From Indolivaga capnocytophagoides DSM 22835 (lineage in GTDB: Bacteria; Bacteroidota; Bacteroidia; Bacteroidales; Dysgonomonadaceae): DNA of 64,000 bases. Location: the NCBI RefSeq assembly GCF_000426485.1, contig NZ_AUFL01000012.1, positions 117,201-181,200 on the forward strand, given 5' to 3'. This document shows, piece after piece, positions 27,313 through 36,724 of the stretch. The notes beneath the pieces are model-generated. The model saw nothing but the letters and a program-made list of their open reading frames with translations. It was not told the DNA's origin and ran no database searches. The position numbers and the translations under genes were made by a program. Position 1 is the first letter of the stretch; every line of letters starts with the position of its first letter.

Positions 27313-28416
27313 TTACTTTATCTCTTTCATCGTAACAAAACAAAACCGGCATATAATAAACACAATATAAGCAAATATCAGATACCTCACGCAATCTATA
27401 TGATGCAAATAAACTAAAGCGTAAGTAGCAGTGAGTATAGCTGCGGTGATCAATGTCGCTGATTTCAATATAGATAATACATTTGTCTTTTTACCCCATA
27501 CTGTCGGTTTGAATACCCAATTGATAGGCACAACAAAGGCATTAACCAATAAAATAGAGTATGACATGTATTCGTGCCTAATATCATTAAGCAAGCACAG
27601 TACAGCAACCAAACCGATCATTGCGCCATAATACAGCTTACCACCTTTCGTAGAAGCACTTGAAGGCATATCGGTAGCCATAAAAATGGTACCTAACAAA
27701 AGACCTCCGACTGAAAAGCGTATATTTTCGGATGCAAATACTTGCAGCAACACAAAAAAGGTAACTAACAGCGCAAAAGGTATATGCCACGATATACGTC
27801 TGCGAAGCAATAAATATACACCTCCCACAATCAGGAGAATAACAGAATATTCACCTATTGCTCCGGAAGATTTGAAGAATAAGGAATTCAGATAAGTGAT
27901 TAGGCCGGTATCTCCAAATGCACTGAAAATATTCAGGTCTTTAAAATTTACATAATCCTTATTATACCAGATACTCCCCGAAGTCATAACCGCAGGAAAA
28001 AACACAGTCATAAATTCACGTCCCACCAATGCCGGATTAAAAATATTACGACCTAACCCGCCCCAAAGGATTTTTCCGAAAATAACAGCCATAGCCGCCC
28101 CGAAAGCAACAATATACCAAGGAGTAAAAGGTGCCAATGTAAAAGCAAGCAGAATAGCTGTCACGATAGCTGAACCGTCTTTTAAAGTATCTTTTTTCTT
28201 CAAAAAGAACGAAGCGAAGAGTAGTTCTGCAACGACAGCACTGATTACAGCAATAAACATTACCAGAAAAGGAGCTTCGCCATAGGCAAAATAAGATATA
28301 ACTGCACAGGGAACCAACGCCAGCAGTACATCAGACATTACCTCCCAAACACTATCACGGGCTCTTACAAACGGGGTATATATAGGTTCGGATCTATTTA
28401 TTGTTTTTATTGACAT
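27313..28416 (-). CDS. rnfD: RnfD-type membrane subunit (electron transport complex)
   Basis: 367 residues with about nine to ten helices of the RnfD/NqrB family. Conserved pieces are GRNIFNPALVGREFM (about 122-136) and IFMATDMPSS (about 244-253). RnfD normally carries FMN on a threonine of a [ST]GAT-type motif. I do not find a clean copy; the nearest is GDTGLITYL near 168-176. It is the last gene of a minus-strand set apbE-rnfC-rnfD and ends 9 bp from a convergent gene. Confidence 0.88.
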   Translation of the reverse strand: MSIKTINRSEPIYTPFVRARDSVWEVMSDVLLALVPCAVISYFAYGEAPFLVMFIAVISAVVAELLFASFFLKKKDTLKDGSAIVTAILLAFTLAPFTPWYIVAFGAAMAVIFGKILWGGLGRNIFNPALVGREFMTVFFPAVMTSGSIWYNKDYVNFKDLNIFSAFGDTGLITYLNSLFFKSSGAIGEYSVILLIVGGVYLLLRRRISWHIPFALLVTFFVLLQVFASENIRFSVGGLLLGTIFMATDMPSSASTKGGKLYYGAMIGLVAVLCLLNDIRHEYMSYSILLVNAFVVPINWVFKPTVWGKKTNVLSILKSATLITAAILTATYALVYLHHIDCVRYLIFAYIVFIICRFCFVTMKEIK

Positions 28417-28454
28417 TTTCTTAAATGATAGAGATTTTGTTGATCGTTTTCTTA

Positions 28455-29743
28455 TTACGCCGGATGTTGAGTACTTATCAATTTCTGTTTACCCAACTTT
28501 ATGCTCTCAATCAACGGCACATCACTCGGACAAATATATTCGCATGCAGCACATTCTATACATTGACTAAGACTGTATTTTTCGAGTTGCGAATATCTAC
28601 CTTTCCGATAATTCTCTTCAAACTTCATCGGCATGAGGTGCATCGGACAAACATCAACGCAATAACCACACGAAATACAGTTATTTCTCTTGATTTTCTT
28701 CTTTTTAAATAACAATACTCCTGACGAACCTTTAGTTATTGGTGCAGATGTATCCACGACATTCTTCCCCATCATAGGACCTCCCAAAACCAGAATATCC
28801 TCATCGGGAATGCCGGGCAACCCCTGCGACTGCAAGATATGAGAAATAGGAGTTCGATAGATACTTCCAGATTTCCTATTCGTTTGGATTCTTCACCCGA
28901 AATAGTAATAATTCTTTCGACCAAAGGTTTTTGTTCAACAACAGCTTTATAAACTGAATAAACTGTACCTGCATTACTAACAATAATACCATTATCACGA
29001 GGAAGTACGCCTCTAGGCAATTCCTTGCCTGTAACCGATTTTATGAGTTGCAACTCTCCTCCCTGAGGGTATTCATTCGGTAATATCTTTACTCTTATCT
29101 GTCTGTATTCGGAACTGTTCAGCAAAGGTGTAAATACCGATAACAGGTCTTTATTCTGTTCTTCTATCGATAATACAATATCGGATGCTTTCAGTACCTT
29201 ATTTATAATTAATATTCCTTGGAACAGTTCGGATGCACGTTCCTTCATCAGGATGTAATCCGAAGTCAGGTAAGGTTCACATTCAGTGCCGTTGATAATA
29301 AAAGTATCTATCTTATGCCCTTGCAACACATACTTGACGTGGGTCGGGAATTGCGCTCCCCCCTCTCCTACTATACCTGCTTCTCTGATTTTTTCAACAA
29401 TCTGATCGTCGGTCCGGTTATTGTAATCAACAACCGGAATATCTATTTCATCGTTTATAAAATCATTTTCTAAAACAATCATATCAACAACAGTTCCATC
29501 TGCCAAAGGATGCTTTTCGATTGACTTAATTACACCCGAAACGGGCGCATGTACATTGGCAGACATAATTCCCGAAGCCTTAGCTACAAGTTGATATTTT
29601 TTCACTCTGTCTCCTACGCTGACAATTGGTTCGGAAGGCTTTCCTATATGTTGTGATAACGAAAGAAAGAGAACCGGAGGATTATCTATTGTTTCGATAG
29701 CTCTCTTTTTGGTTTGCCTCTTCATCGAAAAAATATGCATCAT
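28455..29743 (-). pseudogene. rnfC: RnfC, interrupted by a one-base frameshift
   Basis: RnfC carries the NADH/FMN module and two [4Fe-4S] clusters of Rnf. One frame runs from 29743 to the frameshift and encodes the N-terminal barrel and flavin part with IREAGIVGEGGAQFPTHVK. The other resumes near 28860 with RTPISHILQSQGLPG, the GGPMMG motif, and two ferredoxin motifs, CISCGYCVDVC and CIECAACEYIC. Adding one base in ATCGAACTCC (ATCGGAACTCC) restores VSIGTPIS, which fits the family. Either a real inactivating deletion or a sequencing error. It starts on ATGATG overlapping the apbE stop. Confidence 0.9.
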
Positions 29744-30666
29744 AATATTTTCTCTTTTATATTTTTTCGGAAATCTTCCGTGTAAGTTATATTATTATCC
29801 TGATCTACAAGAAAACCTGATACTTCATATTTTTCTTGTAAAAGATTCATCTTTTCTTTAAATCCCGGAGGTGATTGATTAAACAATCCGGTAGAAATAA
29901 TATCGCCGACAAAACAGCTTTCGGATATTATCCCGATCTGCTGATTCGCTGAAGGAAATCCTGACACAGGACTTAATATATGCCCGTACTTCCGTCCATT
30001 GATTTCTAGAAAGATTTTATTTTGAGCGGATGTTGAATAAGCAGCATTCGATAACTTCAGTTTAAACAAATCCTCTTCACCCATCGTATTCTTTACATCA
30101 ATAGTCCATTCCGGATGCACTTTATTGTTGATAGCCCTGATCGTACTACCTCCGGCATTGATAATAGCATCTGTGATACCTGCGTTCTTTATTTTTTGTA
30201 CAAGTTTATCAACCGCATAAGATTTCATAAACGATCCGGTAATGATCTCCTGACCTTTTGCAATCTTAACCTGCGAATCCCGAATTTCTATTTTACGGTA
30301 ATCAACCAAATGCTTTGCTGCTTCAATCTGTTCTTTAGATGGTACAACCCGTTCTTCATCTTTATAAAATCCCCATAGCCGAATCAAAGGCATTACGGTA
30401 ATATCATACTCTCCATCGAATAAGCGGGATAAATAAAGTATCTCATTCAGAATATGAATAGTTTCCGAATCGACATCTACAAATTCTCCCGCATGCTTGT
30501 TGATTGAGTCGAAAAAAGAGCCTTCGCTGTAAGAATTATAATCCTTATCTACCTTTTCCAAGACGGCAAAAAACTCATCAAACAACCCTTCATCACAAAA
30601 AACGGGTATCTTTATTTTGATGTGAGCATGAAAAAGTTTGCGTACCTGAGCTTTATATACAAGCAT
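29740..30666 (-). CDS. apbE: FAD:protein FMN transferase (ApbE family)
   Basis: 308 residues. ApbE attaches FMN covalently to threonine in RnfD, RnfG and similar proteins. Visible are DKDYNSYSEGSFFDSINKHAGEFV (substrate region), INAGGSTIRAI (flavin binding, about 158-170), and the metal-site GHILSPVSGFPS near 235-246. No signal peptide or lipobox is present, unlike many ApbE proteins, so it may act in the cytoplasm or be anchored otherwise. It overlaps rnfC by 4 bp and the preceding gene by 1 bp, so it is one operon. Confidence 0.9.
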   Translation of the reverse strand: MLVYKAQVRKLFHAHIKIKIPVFCDEGLFDEFFAVLEKVDKDYNSYSEGSFFDSINKHAGEFVDVDSETIHILNEILYLSRLFDGEYDITVMPLIRLWGFYKDEERVVPSKEQIEAAKHLVDYRKIEIRDSQVKIAKGQEIITGSFMKSYAVDKLVQKIKNAGITDAIINAGGSTIRAINNKVHPEWTIDVKNTMGEEDLFKLKLSNAAYSTSAQNKIFLEINGRKYGHILSPVSGFPSANQQIGIISESCFVGDIISTGLFNQSPPGFKEKMNLLQEKYEVSGFLVDQDNNITYTEDFRKNIKEKIL

Positions 30667-31055
30667 TATTCCGTTGCGGTTGCTGATTCCGAGTTATCAG
30701 ATTCAATCGTTGTTTTAGGAGCTTCTTTAACTTCTTCTTTCTTTACCTCTTTCGCTTTTTCCACCTTTTCTTTCGGCTGAGCTTTTGATTTCGGATCTTC
30801 TTTCTGAGCCTTTGGCTTCTCAGCCTCAGGTTTGACCTTTTCCGATAATAGCTTTTCGTCTGCAACCGGTACTGCAACAGAGTCTTCGTCTATAATGACC
30901 GGTTCAGCTTTCGAAATATCATTATCATCTGCTGATTTTTCCTGCATATCGGGTTTATCTTCTTCCCCGAAAATCGTATTTATCGCCGCCTTATTACCAA
31001 AGACAACAAGCACAATACCAAACAAGAATAAAATTACTTTTTTTAGAGTTGCCAT
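30666..31055 (-). CDS. Single-pass membrane protein with Lys/Glu/Pro-rich tail
   Basis: 129 residues from the ATG at 31053-31055. A GTG start 18 bp upstream would lie inside a palindrome copy, so I reject it. One helix (VILFLFGIVLVVFGNKAA, about 6-22) is followed by an acidic and then Lys-Glu-Pro-rich charged tail. I recognise no family. It overlaps apbE (TAATG), so it may be an accessory or anchor for the electron-transfer genes; this is inference from position. Confidence 0.7.
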   Translation of the reverse strand: MATLKKVILFLFGIVLVVFGNKAAINTIFGEEDKPDMQEKSADDNDISKAEPVIIDEDSVAVPVADEKLLSEKVKPEAEKPKAQKEDPKSKAQPKEKVEKAKEVKKEEVKEAPKTTIESDNSESATATE

Positions 31056-31066
31056 CTTACTTTCTG

Positions 31067-31079
31067 TGGTCACAGACCT
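31067..31079. repeat. Dispersed palindrome copy (TGGTCACAGACCT)
   Basis: Perfect GGTC-N3-GACC core, 11 bp upstream of the ATG of the first gene of the apbE operon, where it would fall in or next to the ribosome-binding region. Confidence 0.65.
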
Positions 31080-31227
31080 TTTTTGTTAATATATCAAGTA
31101 TAAATACGATAAGCTATTATTATTTTAATACCTATGGTATAAATACTTACTTTTTGATTATTCTATTTTGATTATAAAAATATAGATTAAATCAATACTT
31201 TCGATGTAATTTTAACATAAACAAATC

Positions 31228-31263
31228 AAAAAAGGTCTTATTTAATATTAAATAAGACCTTTT
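31228..31263. terminator. 36-bp perfect palindrome after yebC, likely bidirectional terminator
   Basis: An uninterrupted 18-bp arm pair centred between 31245 and 31246. It contains AAGGTCTTAT...ATAAGACCTT flanked by A and T runs, so it would end transcription in either direction. It lies 33 bp after the yebC stop and uses the same GGTCT/AGACC core as the dispersed palindromes. Confidence 0.8.
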
Positions 31264-31295
31264 AAGGACTCTGTCCTTTTTATATATTATAGATG

Positions 31296-32021
31296 TTACT
31301 CTTCTGGAGCCAGATTATGGAACACATTCTGTACATCCTCATCATCCTCAAATTTATCAAGAAGTTTATTTAGCAGAACACGTTGTTCTTCTGTCACCTC
31401 TTTCAGCTCGTGCGGAATGCGTTCAAACTCGGCACTATGAATTTCAAATCCGTTTTCTTCGAGATACTTTTGTATATCAGAATAAGATTTGAATTCGCCA
31501 TAAAGAACTACTTCATTTTCTTCTTCATCGAAATCTATTTCATCGACACCATAGTCAATCAATTCTAATTCCAAGTCGTCCAGAGATACACCCTCTTTAG
31601 CTGCAACCTTAAAAACGCATTTATGATCAAAAAGAAATTCGAGACTACCTGAAGTACCTAACGAACCGTTGTGTTTATTAAAATAACTGCGAACATTTGC
31701 TACTGTACGGGTCGGATTATCGGTTGCCGTTTCTACAACGATAGCTATACCGAAAGGTCCATAACCTTCATATACCACTTCTTTATAATCAGATTCGTCT
31801 TTTGATATTGCTTTTTTAATGGCACGTTCAACGTTTTCTTTGGGCATGTTTTCTTTCTTAGCCTGTTGCTCTAAAACACGCAAACGTGGATTCGTATCCG
31901 GATCAGGGCCACCTTCTTTTACTGCAATTGTTATTTGTTTTCCTAATTTAGTAAACACACGGGCCATATTACCCCAACGTTTCATTTTCGTTGCTTTACG
32001 GTATTCGAACGCTCTTCCCAT
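31296..32021 (-). CDS. yebC: YebC/PmpR family DNA-binding regulator or translation factor
   Basis: 241 residues, a three-domain protein with N-terminal MGRAFEYRKATKMKRWGNMARVFTKLGKQITIAVKEGGPDPDTN, which is the family signature, then NMPKENVERAIKKA and EGYGPFGIAIVVETATDNPTRT. Members bind DNA, and some have been reported to act on ribosomes stalled at proline stretches. It is followed by a strong palindrome terminator and appears monocistronic. Confidence 0.94.
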   Translation of the reverse strand: MGRAFEYRKATKMKRWGNMARVFTKLGKQITIAVKEGGPDPDTNPRLRVLEQQAKKENMPKENVERAIKKAISKDESDYKEVVYEGYGPFGIAIVVETATDNPTRTVANVRSYFNKHNGSLGTSGSLEFLFDHKCVFKVAAKEGVSLDDLELELIDYGVDEIDFDEEENEVVLYGEFKSYSDIQKYLEENGFEIHSAEFERIPHELKEVTEEQRVLLNKLLDKFEDDEDVQNVFHNLAPEE

Positions 32022-32062
32022 AATCTATTTATGTATATTTATTTGAAATTTTTCTTTAGGTA

Positions 32063-32070
32063 CAAAAGTA
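32063..32070 (-). promoter_or_regulatory. Probable -7 box of yebC
   Basis: On the minus strand this reads TACTTTTG, matching TAnnTTTG, with GTTTTA about 19 nt upstream in place of TTTG. It is about 42 nt before the yebC ATG. Confidence 0.45.
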
Positions 32071-32230
32071 TAAAAAAACACAAATACATAAAACTATTCT
32101 GATAAGCAAACACTCGAAATAGAAAATGATTAACAGGCAAGAAATGTTTCGCCCGGAGAAACAATCGCTTATACCCTCCCCCAAGGACAATCGGAGCATT
32201 TTATCTATAAGGAAAAAACACTTTACAATT

Positions 32231-32797
32231 ATGGCAAAATATACAGAACAACTAGGCAAGAAAATAGCAGACGCAATTGAACAGGATGAATATACATTAG
32301 GTGAAATCTGTGCGATGCACGACATCAGCCGTAAAACATTTTATCAGTGGGCACGGAAGTATTCCGATTTCAAGGAAATGATAGATGATGCCCGTGCAGA
32401 TCGTGACGAAAAGCTCGCTCAAAAAGCCCGAAAAATTCTTAAACAAAGATTAGAGCATGGCTATACCGTAACTACCACCCGTTATAAATATGCAGTAGAT
32501 GAGTACGGTGAAATATATCTGACCAGAAAAACGGTAACCATGAAAGAATATTCAGCAGACGAAAAAACACTGAAAATGGCGATGGCAAAAGAGGGTGAAG
32601 TAGAAGAAAAAGTAGAAAATATGCCGCAATCGTGGGAAATTATAGTACAAAACCAAGAGGCAGCCGAGCAGATTGAATTACTACGGTTCCCCGGTACCGA
32701 AGAAGAAAAAAGAGAAAGATGCCGGCAAATCGAGAAGAAGTATGCCGCCAGAGATACGGATTCCGACAGTAATGCTTATGATCCGTCATTGGGATAG
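32231..32797 (+). CDS. Orphan phage terminase-small-subunit-like DNA-binding protein
   Basis: About 188 residues from the ATG at 32231 (MAKYTEQLGKK). A longer frame from 32126 exists, but its first 35 residues look non-coding. The N-terminal half has a helix-turn-helix EDEYTLGEICAMHDISRKTFYQWARKYSDFKE-like segment, as in terminase small subunits of the phBC6A51 type. The rest is helical and charged, with RQIEKKYAARD near the end. No other phage gene is adjacent, so it is either a relic or a domesticated regulator. Confidence 0.7.
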   Translation: MAKYTEQLGKKIADAIEQDEYTLGEICAMHDISRKTFYQWARKYSDFKEMIDDARADRDEKLAQKARKILKQRLEHGYTVTTTRYKYAVDEYGEIYLTRKTVTMKEYSADEKTLKMAMAKEGEVEEKVENMPQSWEIIVQNQEAAEQIELLRFPGTEEEKRERCRQIEKKYAARDTDSDSNAYDPSLG

Positions 32798-33135
32798 GTG
32801 ATAATGTACCAATTTGATAATAAGACAATTTGGAAACAACGTGACAATGAAAAATGTGCAAATTTGGAGTAACTTTTGTTACCTTTTTATATATAAGAAT
32901 GATAATAGAAAATTACAGACCTTAAAACAGGAAGAAAGACTCATCAGTAATAGTGATTTTTTACCTGTAATATCACAACTATATGCGATTGCAAATTCTA
33001 CTATATTAGAATTAATTTACATGATTTTTCATTAAGGTATCAAATCTGTTTATTGACTCCCCAGTCATATCAACTGCAGGAGGTTATCACTTTGTTTAAT
33101 ACATTATTAAATACTTACTATACTTATTACAAAAG
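32798..33135. other. Intergenic region upstream of the siderophore receptor
   Basis: 338 bp without a convincing gene. It holds one copy of the GTAACNTTTGTTACC family (32848-32888) and, near 33101-33125, a CATTATTAAATACTTACT stretch resembling the third block of the composite repeat. I see no clear iron-box type operator. Confidence 0.5.
32848..32888 (+). repeat. GTAAC repeat with flank, copy 2
   Basis: GTAACTTTTGTTACCTTTTT (32869-32888) is preceded by GAAAAATGTGCAAATTTGGA. The same flank and core recur at 53795-53831 with a few changes, so the homologous unit spans about 40 bp. Confidence 0.65.
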
Positions 33136-35496
33136 ATGAAATCATTTTTACTCACAGGATTATTCTTTTTACTGATAGCTGCAAACTCTATCGCAGGAAA
33201 TATAAAAGGAATCATAAGAAATAATGCAGGTCACAACCTCGAATATGTGACAATAAGAATTGATGGAACGAATCAGGGAACGACCACCAACAGTAATGGA
33301 GCCTTTACTCTCCGAAATGTAAAACCCGGACAATATACGCTGATTGCCAGCCTTATTAATTACGAATCAAAAAACATTTCGCTGACCGTAGATGACGAAA
33401 CAATCGATCTTGGTCTAATCACACTGGAATCATCCAGCCAGTCTCTTAGCGAAGTAGTCGTATCGGCTTCCGCTAACAGCTATGTTACTAAATATCCGGC
33501 TAACAGCATTCGATTGGATGAACCATTGGTTGAAGTTCCTCAGAATATACAGGTAGTGAGCAGTTCAATCATAGCAAGCCAACAGATACTTAGTATGAGT
33601 GACGGGATAGTGCGCAATGTGAGCGGGGCAACCCGTCAGGAACATTGGGGCGACCTATATACACGTATCAATGTGAGAGGCGGACGTGCAGCTGCTTTTC
33701 GCGAGGGAATGAATATTACATCCACTTGGGGACCTTTGACTGAAGATTTAAGCTTTGTTGAATCGGTTGAATTTGTAAAAGGTCCTGCCGGATTTATGAT
33801 GTCGAACGGAGACCCTACCGGAATATACAATGTTGTAACCAAAAAGCCTTCGGGACAAACCAAGGGACAAGCATCTCTTACTTTCGGAAGTTACGACTTG
33901 TACAGAGCCAGTGTAGACTTGGACGGAAAACTAGATCAAAAAGGGAAATTACTTTACCGTTTGAACCTGATGGGACAAATGAAGAACTCATTCCGTAAGA
34001 ACGAATACAACAACCGATATAGCATTGCTCCGGTTATTACTTATGTTGTAGATGACAATACACGGCTTACTGCACAATATACATTACAACATGTAGAAAT
34101 GTCTAATGTAGGATCTTATTACAGTTTCTCTACAAAAGGATATGAATCTCTTGCTCGTAATTTCACTCCTCTGGCTTCAGGGATGGAACCAACTAAAATA
34201 GACGACCACACCTTTATCGTTAATCTGCAACACAATTTCGACCCGAACTGGAAACTTACAGCACAAGGTGCTTACTTCAGCTACAACCAGAAAGGTAGTT
34301 CTATGTGGATCGACTCCATTAATGATGCAGGATATGTTCGACGTACCGCTTCTATATGGGATGCTGTCAATCAAATGAAGTTCGGACAGGTCTTTGTAAA
34401 TGGTAAATTCAATACCGGAACAGTAAGACACCGTATTCTTGCAGGGCTTGATACGGGTAATAAAGAATATTGGGCTGACTGGTCTCAATCAGTTCCTCTG
34501 GATACAATAGGCTCATTCAACATATACAACCCGAATAATGGAAAACCTGTATTAGGTTATCCGGAATTCGACCGCAGCAAAAGCATAAAAGAGCGTTCGG
34601 GAGGTCCTCAAATTACAGAAACTTACACTAGTGCATATGTTCAGGATGAACTGGGATTTCTGGATGAAAAGCTGAGACTGACCCTTGCCGGAAGATACAC
34701 ATATGTAAAGAGTAATTCGTACGGTACTATTATAAGTAAGAGACAATTCACTCCCCGTGTAGGACTAAGCTATTCGTTTGACGAAAATTCATCGGTATAT
34801 GCACTATACGACAAAACTTTCGTTCCCCAGAACGGTGTCCGCAGAGATGGTAAGGGAATCAAACCTATTACCGGAAACAATATGGAAGTAGGAGCCAAAA
34901 AACTATGGTTTGGTGGAAAACTAAATACAACATTATCTGTATACCGGATCATCAAAAATAACCTATTGGCATCAGACCCGAATAATGCAGCCGGCGAACC
35001 TTACGTTGTTGAAGTAGGTCAAACACGTGACCAAGGTATCGAATTTGATGTACAAGGAGAAATCTTTCAGGGATTGAACATTGTAGCAAACTATGCTTAC
35101 AATGAATCGGAAGTGACCAAAAGTTCTTCTGAATACGAAAAAGGCAGTAGTCTTCCGGGTGGAGCCAAACATACTATCAATGCCAATCTCGTGTATAAAT
35201 TTCAGACTCCTGTCCTTAGAGGTTTCAGTGTTCAGGCAGGATGCACTTCTATGATAGACCGCACATCATGGTGGGCTGCCAATGTGGGAGATGTACAAGA
35301 GTTGCCCGATTATTTCAGAGTAGACGCAGGTGCAGGATGGACAAATGGAAAGCTGGCGGTAAATCTCTTTATTAATAATGTATTTGATAAATATCTGTAC
35401 TCGGGTACTCCATATACTATCGGTAAAACAGCTGCATATTACTGGCAGACAGAATCTCCGGTCAATTACAAATTCAATATTACGTATAATTTCTGA
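33136..35496 (+). CDS. TonB-dependent siderophore receptor
   Basis: 786 residues. A signal peptide (LLTGLFFLLIAANSIAG) is followed by a carboxypeptidase-D-like domain (about 22-105, GIIRNNAGHNLEYVTIRIDGTNQGTTT.. pattern). Then come a plug domain with VPQNIQVVSSSII and MSNGDPTGIYNVVTKKPSG, and a beta barrel ending in a C-terminal aromatic (YNF). This is the FhuA/FecA-like class that takes up ferric siderophores across the outer membrane. The linked PepSY protein 20 bp downstream supports iron use. Confidence 0.92.
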   Translation: MKSFLLTGLFFLLIAANSIAGNIKGIIRNNAGHNLEYVTIRIDGTNQGTTTNSNGAFTLRNVKPGQYTLIASLINYESKNISLTVDDETIDLGLITLESSSQSLSEVVVSASANSYVTKYPANSIRLDEPLVEVPQNIQVVSSSIIASQQILSMSDGIVRNVSGATRQEHWGDLYTRINVRGGRAAAFREGMNITSTWGPLTEDLSFVESVEFVKGPAGFMMSNGDPTGIYNVVTKKPSGQTKGQASLTFGSYDLYRASVDLDGKLDQKGKLLYRLNLMGQMKNSFRKNEYNNRYSIAPVITYVVDDNTRLTAQYTLQHVEMSNVGSYYSFSTKGYESLARNFTPLASGMEPTKIDDHTFIVNLQHNFDPNWKLTAQGAYFSYNQKGSSMWIDSINDAGYVRRTASIWDAVNQMKFGQVFVNGKFNTGTVRHRILAGLDTGNKEYWADWSQSVPLDTIGSFNIYNPNNGKPVLGYPEFDRSKSIKERSGGPQITETYTSAYVQDELGFLDEKLRLTLAGRYTYVKSNSYGTIISKRQFTPRVGLSYSFDENSSVYALYDKTFVPQNGVRRDGKGIKPITGNNMEVGAKKLWFGGKLNTTLSVYRIIKNNLLASDPNNAAGEPYVVEVGQTRDQGIEFDVQGEIFQGLNIVANYAYNESEVTKSSSEYEKGSSLPGGAKHTINANLVYKFQTPVLRGFSVQAGCTSMIDRTSWWAANVGDVQELPDYFRVDAGAGWTNGKLAVNLFINNVFDKYLYSGTPYTIGKTAAYYWQTESPVNYKFNITYNF

Positions 35497-35516
35497 AAAT
35501 TTTAAGAAACTAGAAA

Positions 35517-36671
35517 ATGGCAAAACTCTCATTCCGACGAATAAGTTATTACCTCCATCTTTGGCTTGGGCTTATTTCGGGTATTATCGTATTTATTGTT
35601 GCTATAACCGGTTGCATCTATGCTTTTCAGGAAGAAATACGGGGAGTATTTCAGCCCGGACTGTATGTGGAAGAACAAAGCAAGCCGTTCTTATCCCCCG
35701 ACCAGCTTAGAGATAAAGCTAAAACCTATGTATACGTAAGTCAGGCAGATAGCAGCAATGCTATTTACGGGGTTACATACGGAAAAAAGGACAAAGCCGC
35801 CATGGTCGCTTACAACCATTATGAAAACGGATATACCATACTTCTGCTGAACCCTTATGATGGTGCCTATATTACTCAACAAGCCTTGAATGATGATTTT
35901 TTCAGAATCGTTCTTGCTGGACACCGCAGCTTATGGCTACCCTATCCGATAGGACATCAGATTGTGGGATGGGGTATTCTGGTATTCGTTATCGTTACTA
36001 TAACAGGTATCGTATTATGGATTCCTAAAAGATGGAGTAAGAAAGCTTTGAAGCCCAGATTGACTATAAAGCGAAAGAGTGACTCGTTTCGTTTTGTATA
36101 TGATCTGCACAATGTACTCGGTTTTTATGCCGCACTTGTAGCCTTGGCTATTGCTCTTACAGGACTGACATGGAGTTTCGAATGGTTCTCCAAATCATAT
36201 TACGCCGTAATATCTGGGGGAAAAGAGTTCAACGAATGGAAAGCTGCAGAATCAGATACTACCCTGATTGCCACAGACTCCAATCAAAGTGAAAGACTCT
36301 GGCAGAAAATGGCAGCGGAATATCCAATCGGAAAAGAAGGATCATTTATGTTTGATTTTCCGGCAAAAAAAGCGGATGCTTTCAGAGTATGCTTCAATCC
36401 GGCGGATAATAACGAGACATACTACAAACGCCATTTCAGATTCTTTGATCAGACATCGTTAAAAGAACTCGAGGGTGGAGGATTGTATGGCATCAAATAC
36501 GAAGATTCGGATGCTGGTGACAAATTCTACCGTATGACTTACGATATTCATGTGGGAGCCATAGCCGGATTACCAGGCAGAATCATCGTGTTTTTAACGA
36601 GTCTTATCGTTGCAAGTCTACCCATAACAGGACTTATCCTTTGGTTGAAGAAAAAGAAGAAGAAAAAATGA
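35517..36671 (+). CDS. PepSY-associated membrane protein (PiuB/FoxB-like)
   Basis: 384 residues with four membrane helices (about 15-37, 135-160, 195-215 and 350-372) and two periplasmic PepSY-type regions. Conserved histidines are in LHLWLGL near residue 13, AGHRSLW near 138 and DLHNVLGFYAAL near 198, and DIHVGAIAGLPGR lies near the end. Such proteins are thought to reduce ferric siderophores at the inner membrane. It is 20 bp after the receptor gene and ends with a Lys-rich cytosolic tail and a terminator. Confidence 0.9.
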   Translation: MAKLSFRRISYYLHLWLGLISGIIVFIVAITGCIYAFQEEIRGVFQPGLYVEEQSKPFLSPDQLRDKAKTYVYVSQADSSNAIYGVTYGKKDKAAMVAYNHYENGYTILLLNPYDGAYITQQALNDDFFRIVLAGHRSLWLPYPIGHQIVGWGILVFVIVTITGIVLWIPKRWSKKALKPRLTIKRKSDSFRFVYDLHNVLGFYAALVALAIALTGLTWSFEWFSKSYYAVISGGKEFNEWKAAESDTTLIATDSNQSERLWQKMAAEYPIGKEGSFMFDFPAKKADAFRVCFNPADNNETYYKRHFRFFDQTSLKELEGGGLYGIKYEDSDAGDKFYRMTYDIHVGAIAGLPGRIIVFLTSLIVASLPITGLILWLKKKKKKK

Positions 36672-36684
36672 TAATTTAGGAAAT

Positions 36685-36721
36685 AAGAACGGTAACACAT
36701 AAAATATTACCGTTCTTTATT
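36685..36721. terminator. Bidirectional terminator between PepSY gene and tldE
   Basis: A perfect 11-bp stem, AAGAACGGTAA (36685-36695) with TTACCGTTCTT (36707-36717), then TTATTTTATT. The two flanking genes converge here, so it can serve both. Confidence 0.88.
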
Positions 36722-36724
36722 TTA

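Noticed and set aside
31056..31073. GTG start for the Lys/Glu-rich membrane protein
   Set aside because: It lies inside a palindrome copy; the ATG at 31055 is closer to the membrane helix and better placed.
32126..32230. 35-residue N-terminal extension of the terminase-like protein
   Set aside because: Begins inside the yebC promoter gap and is unlike the rest of the protein; the ATG at 32231 gives a typical start.
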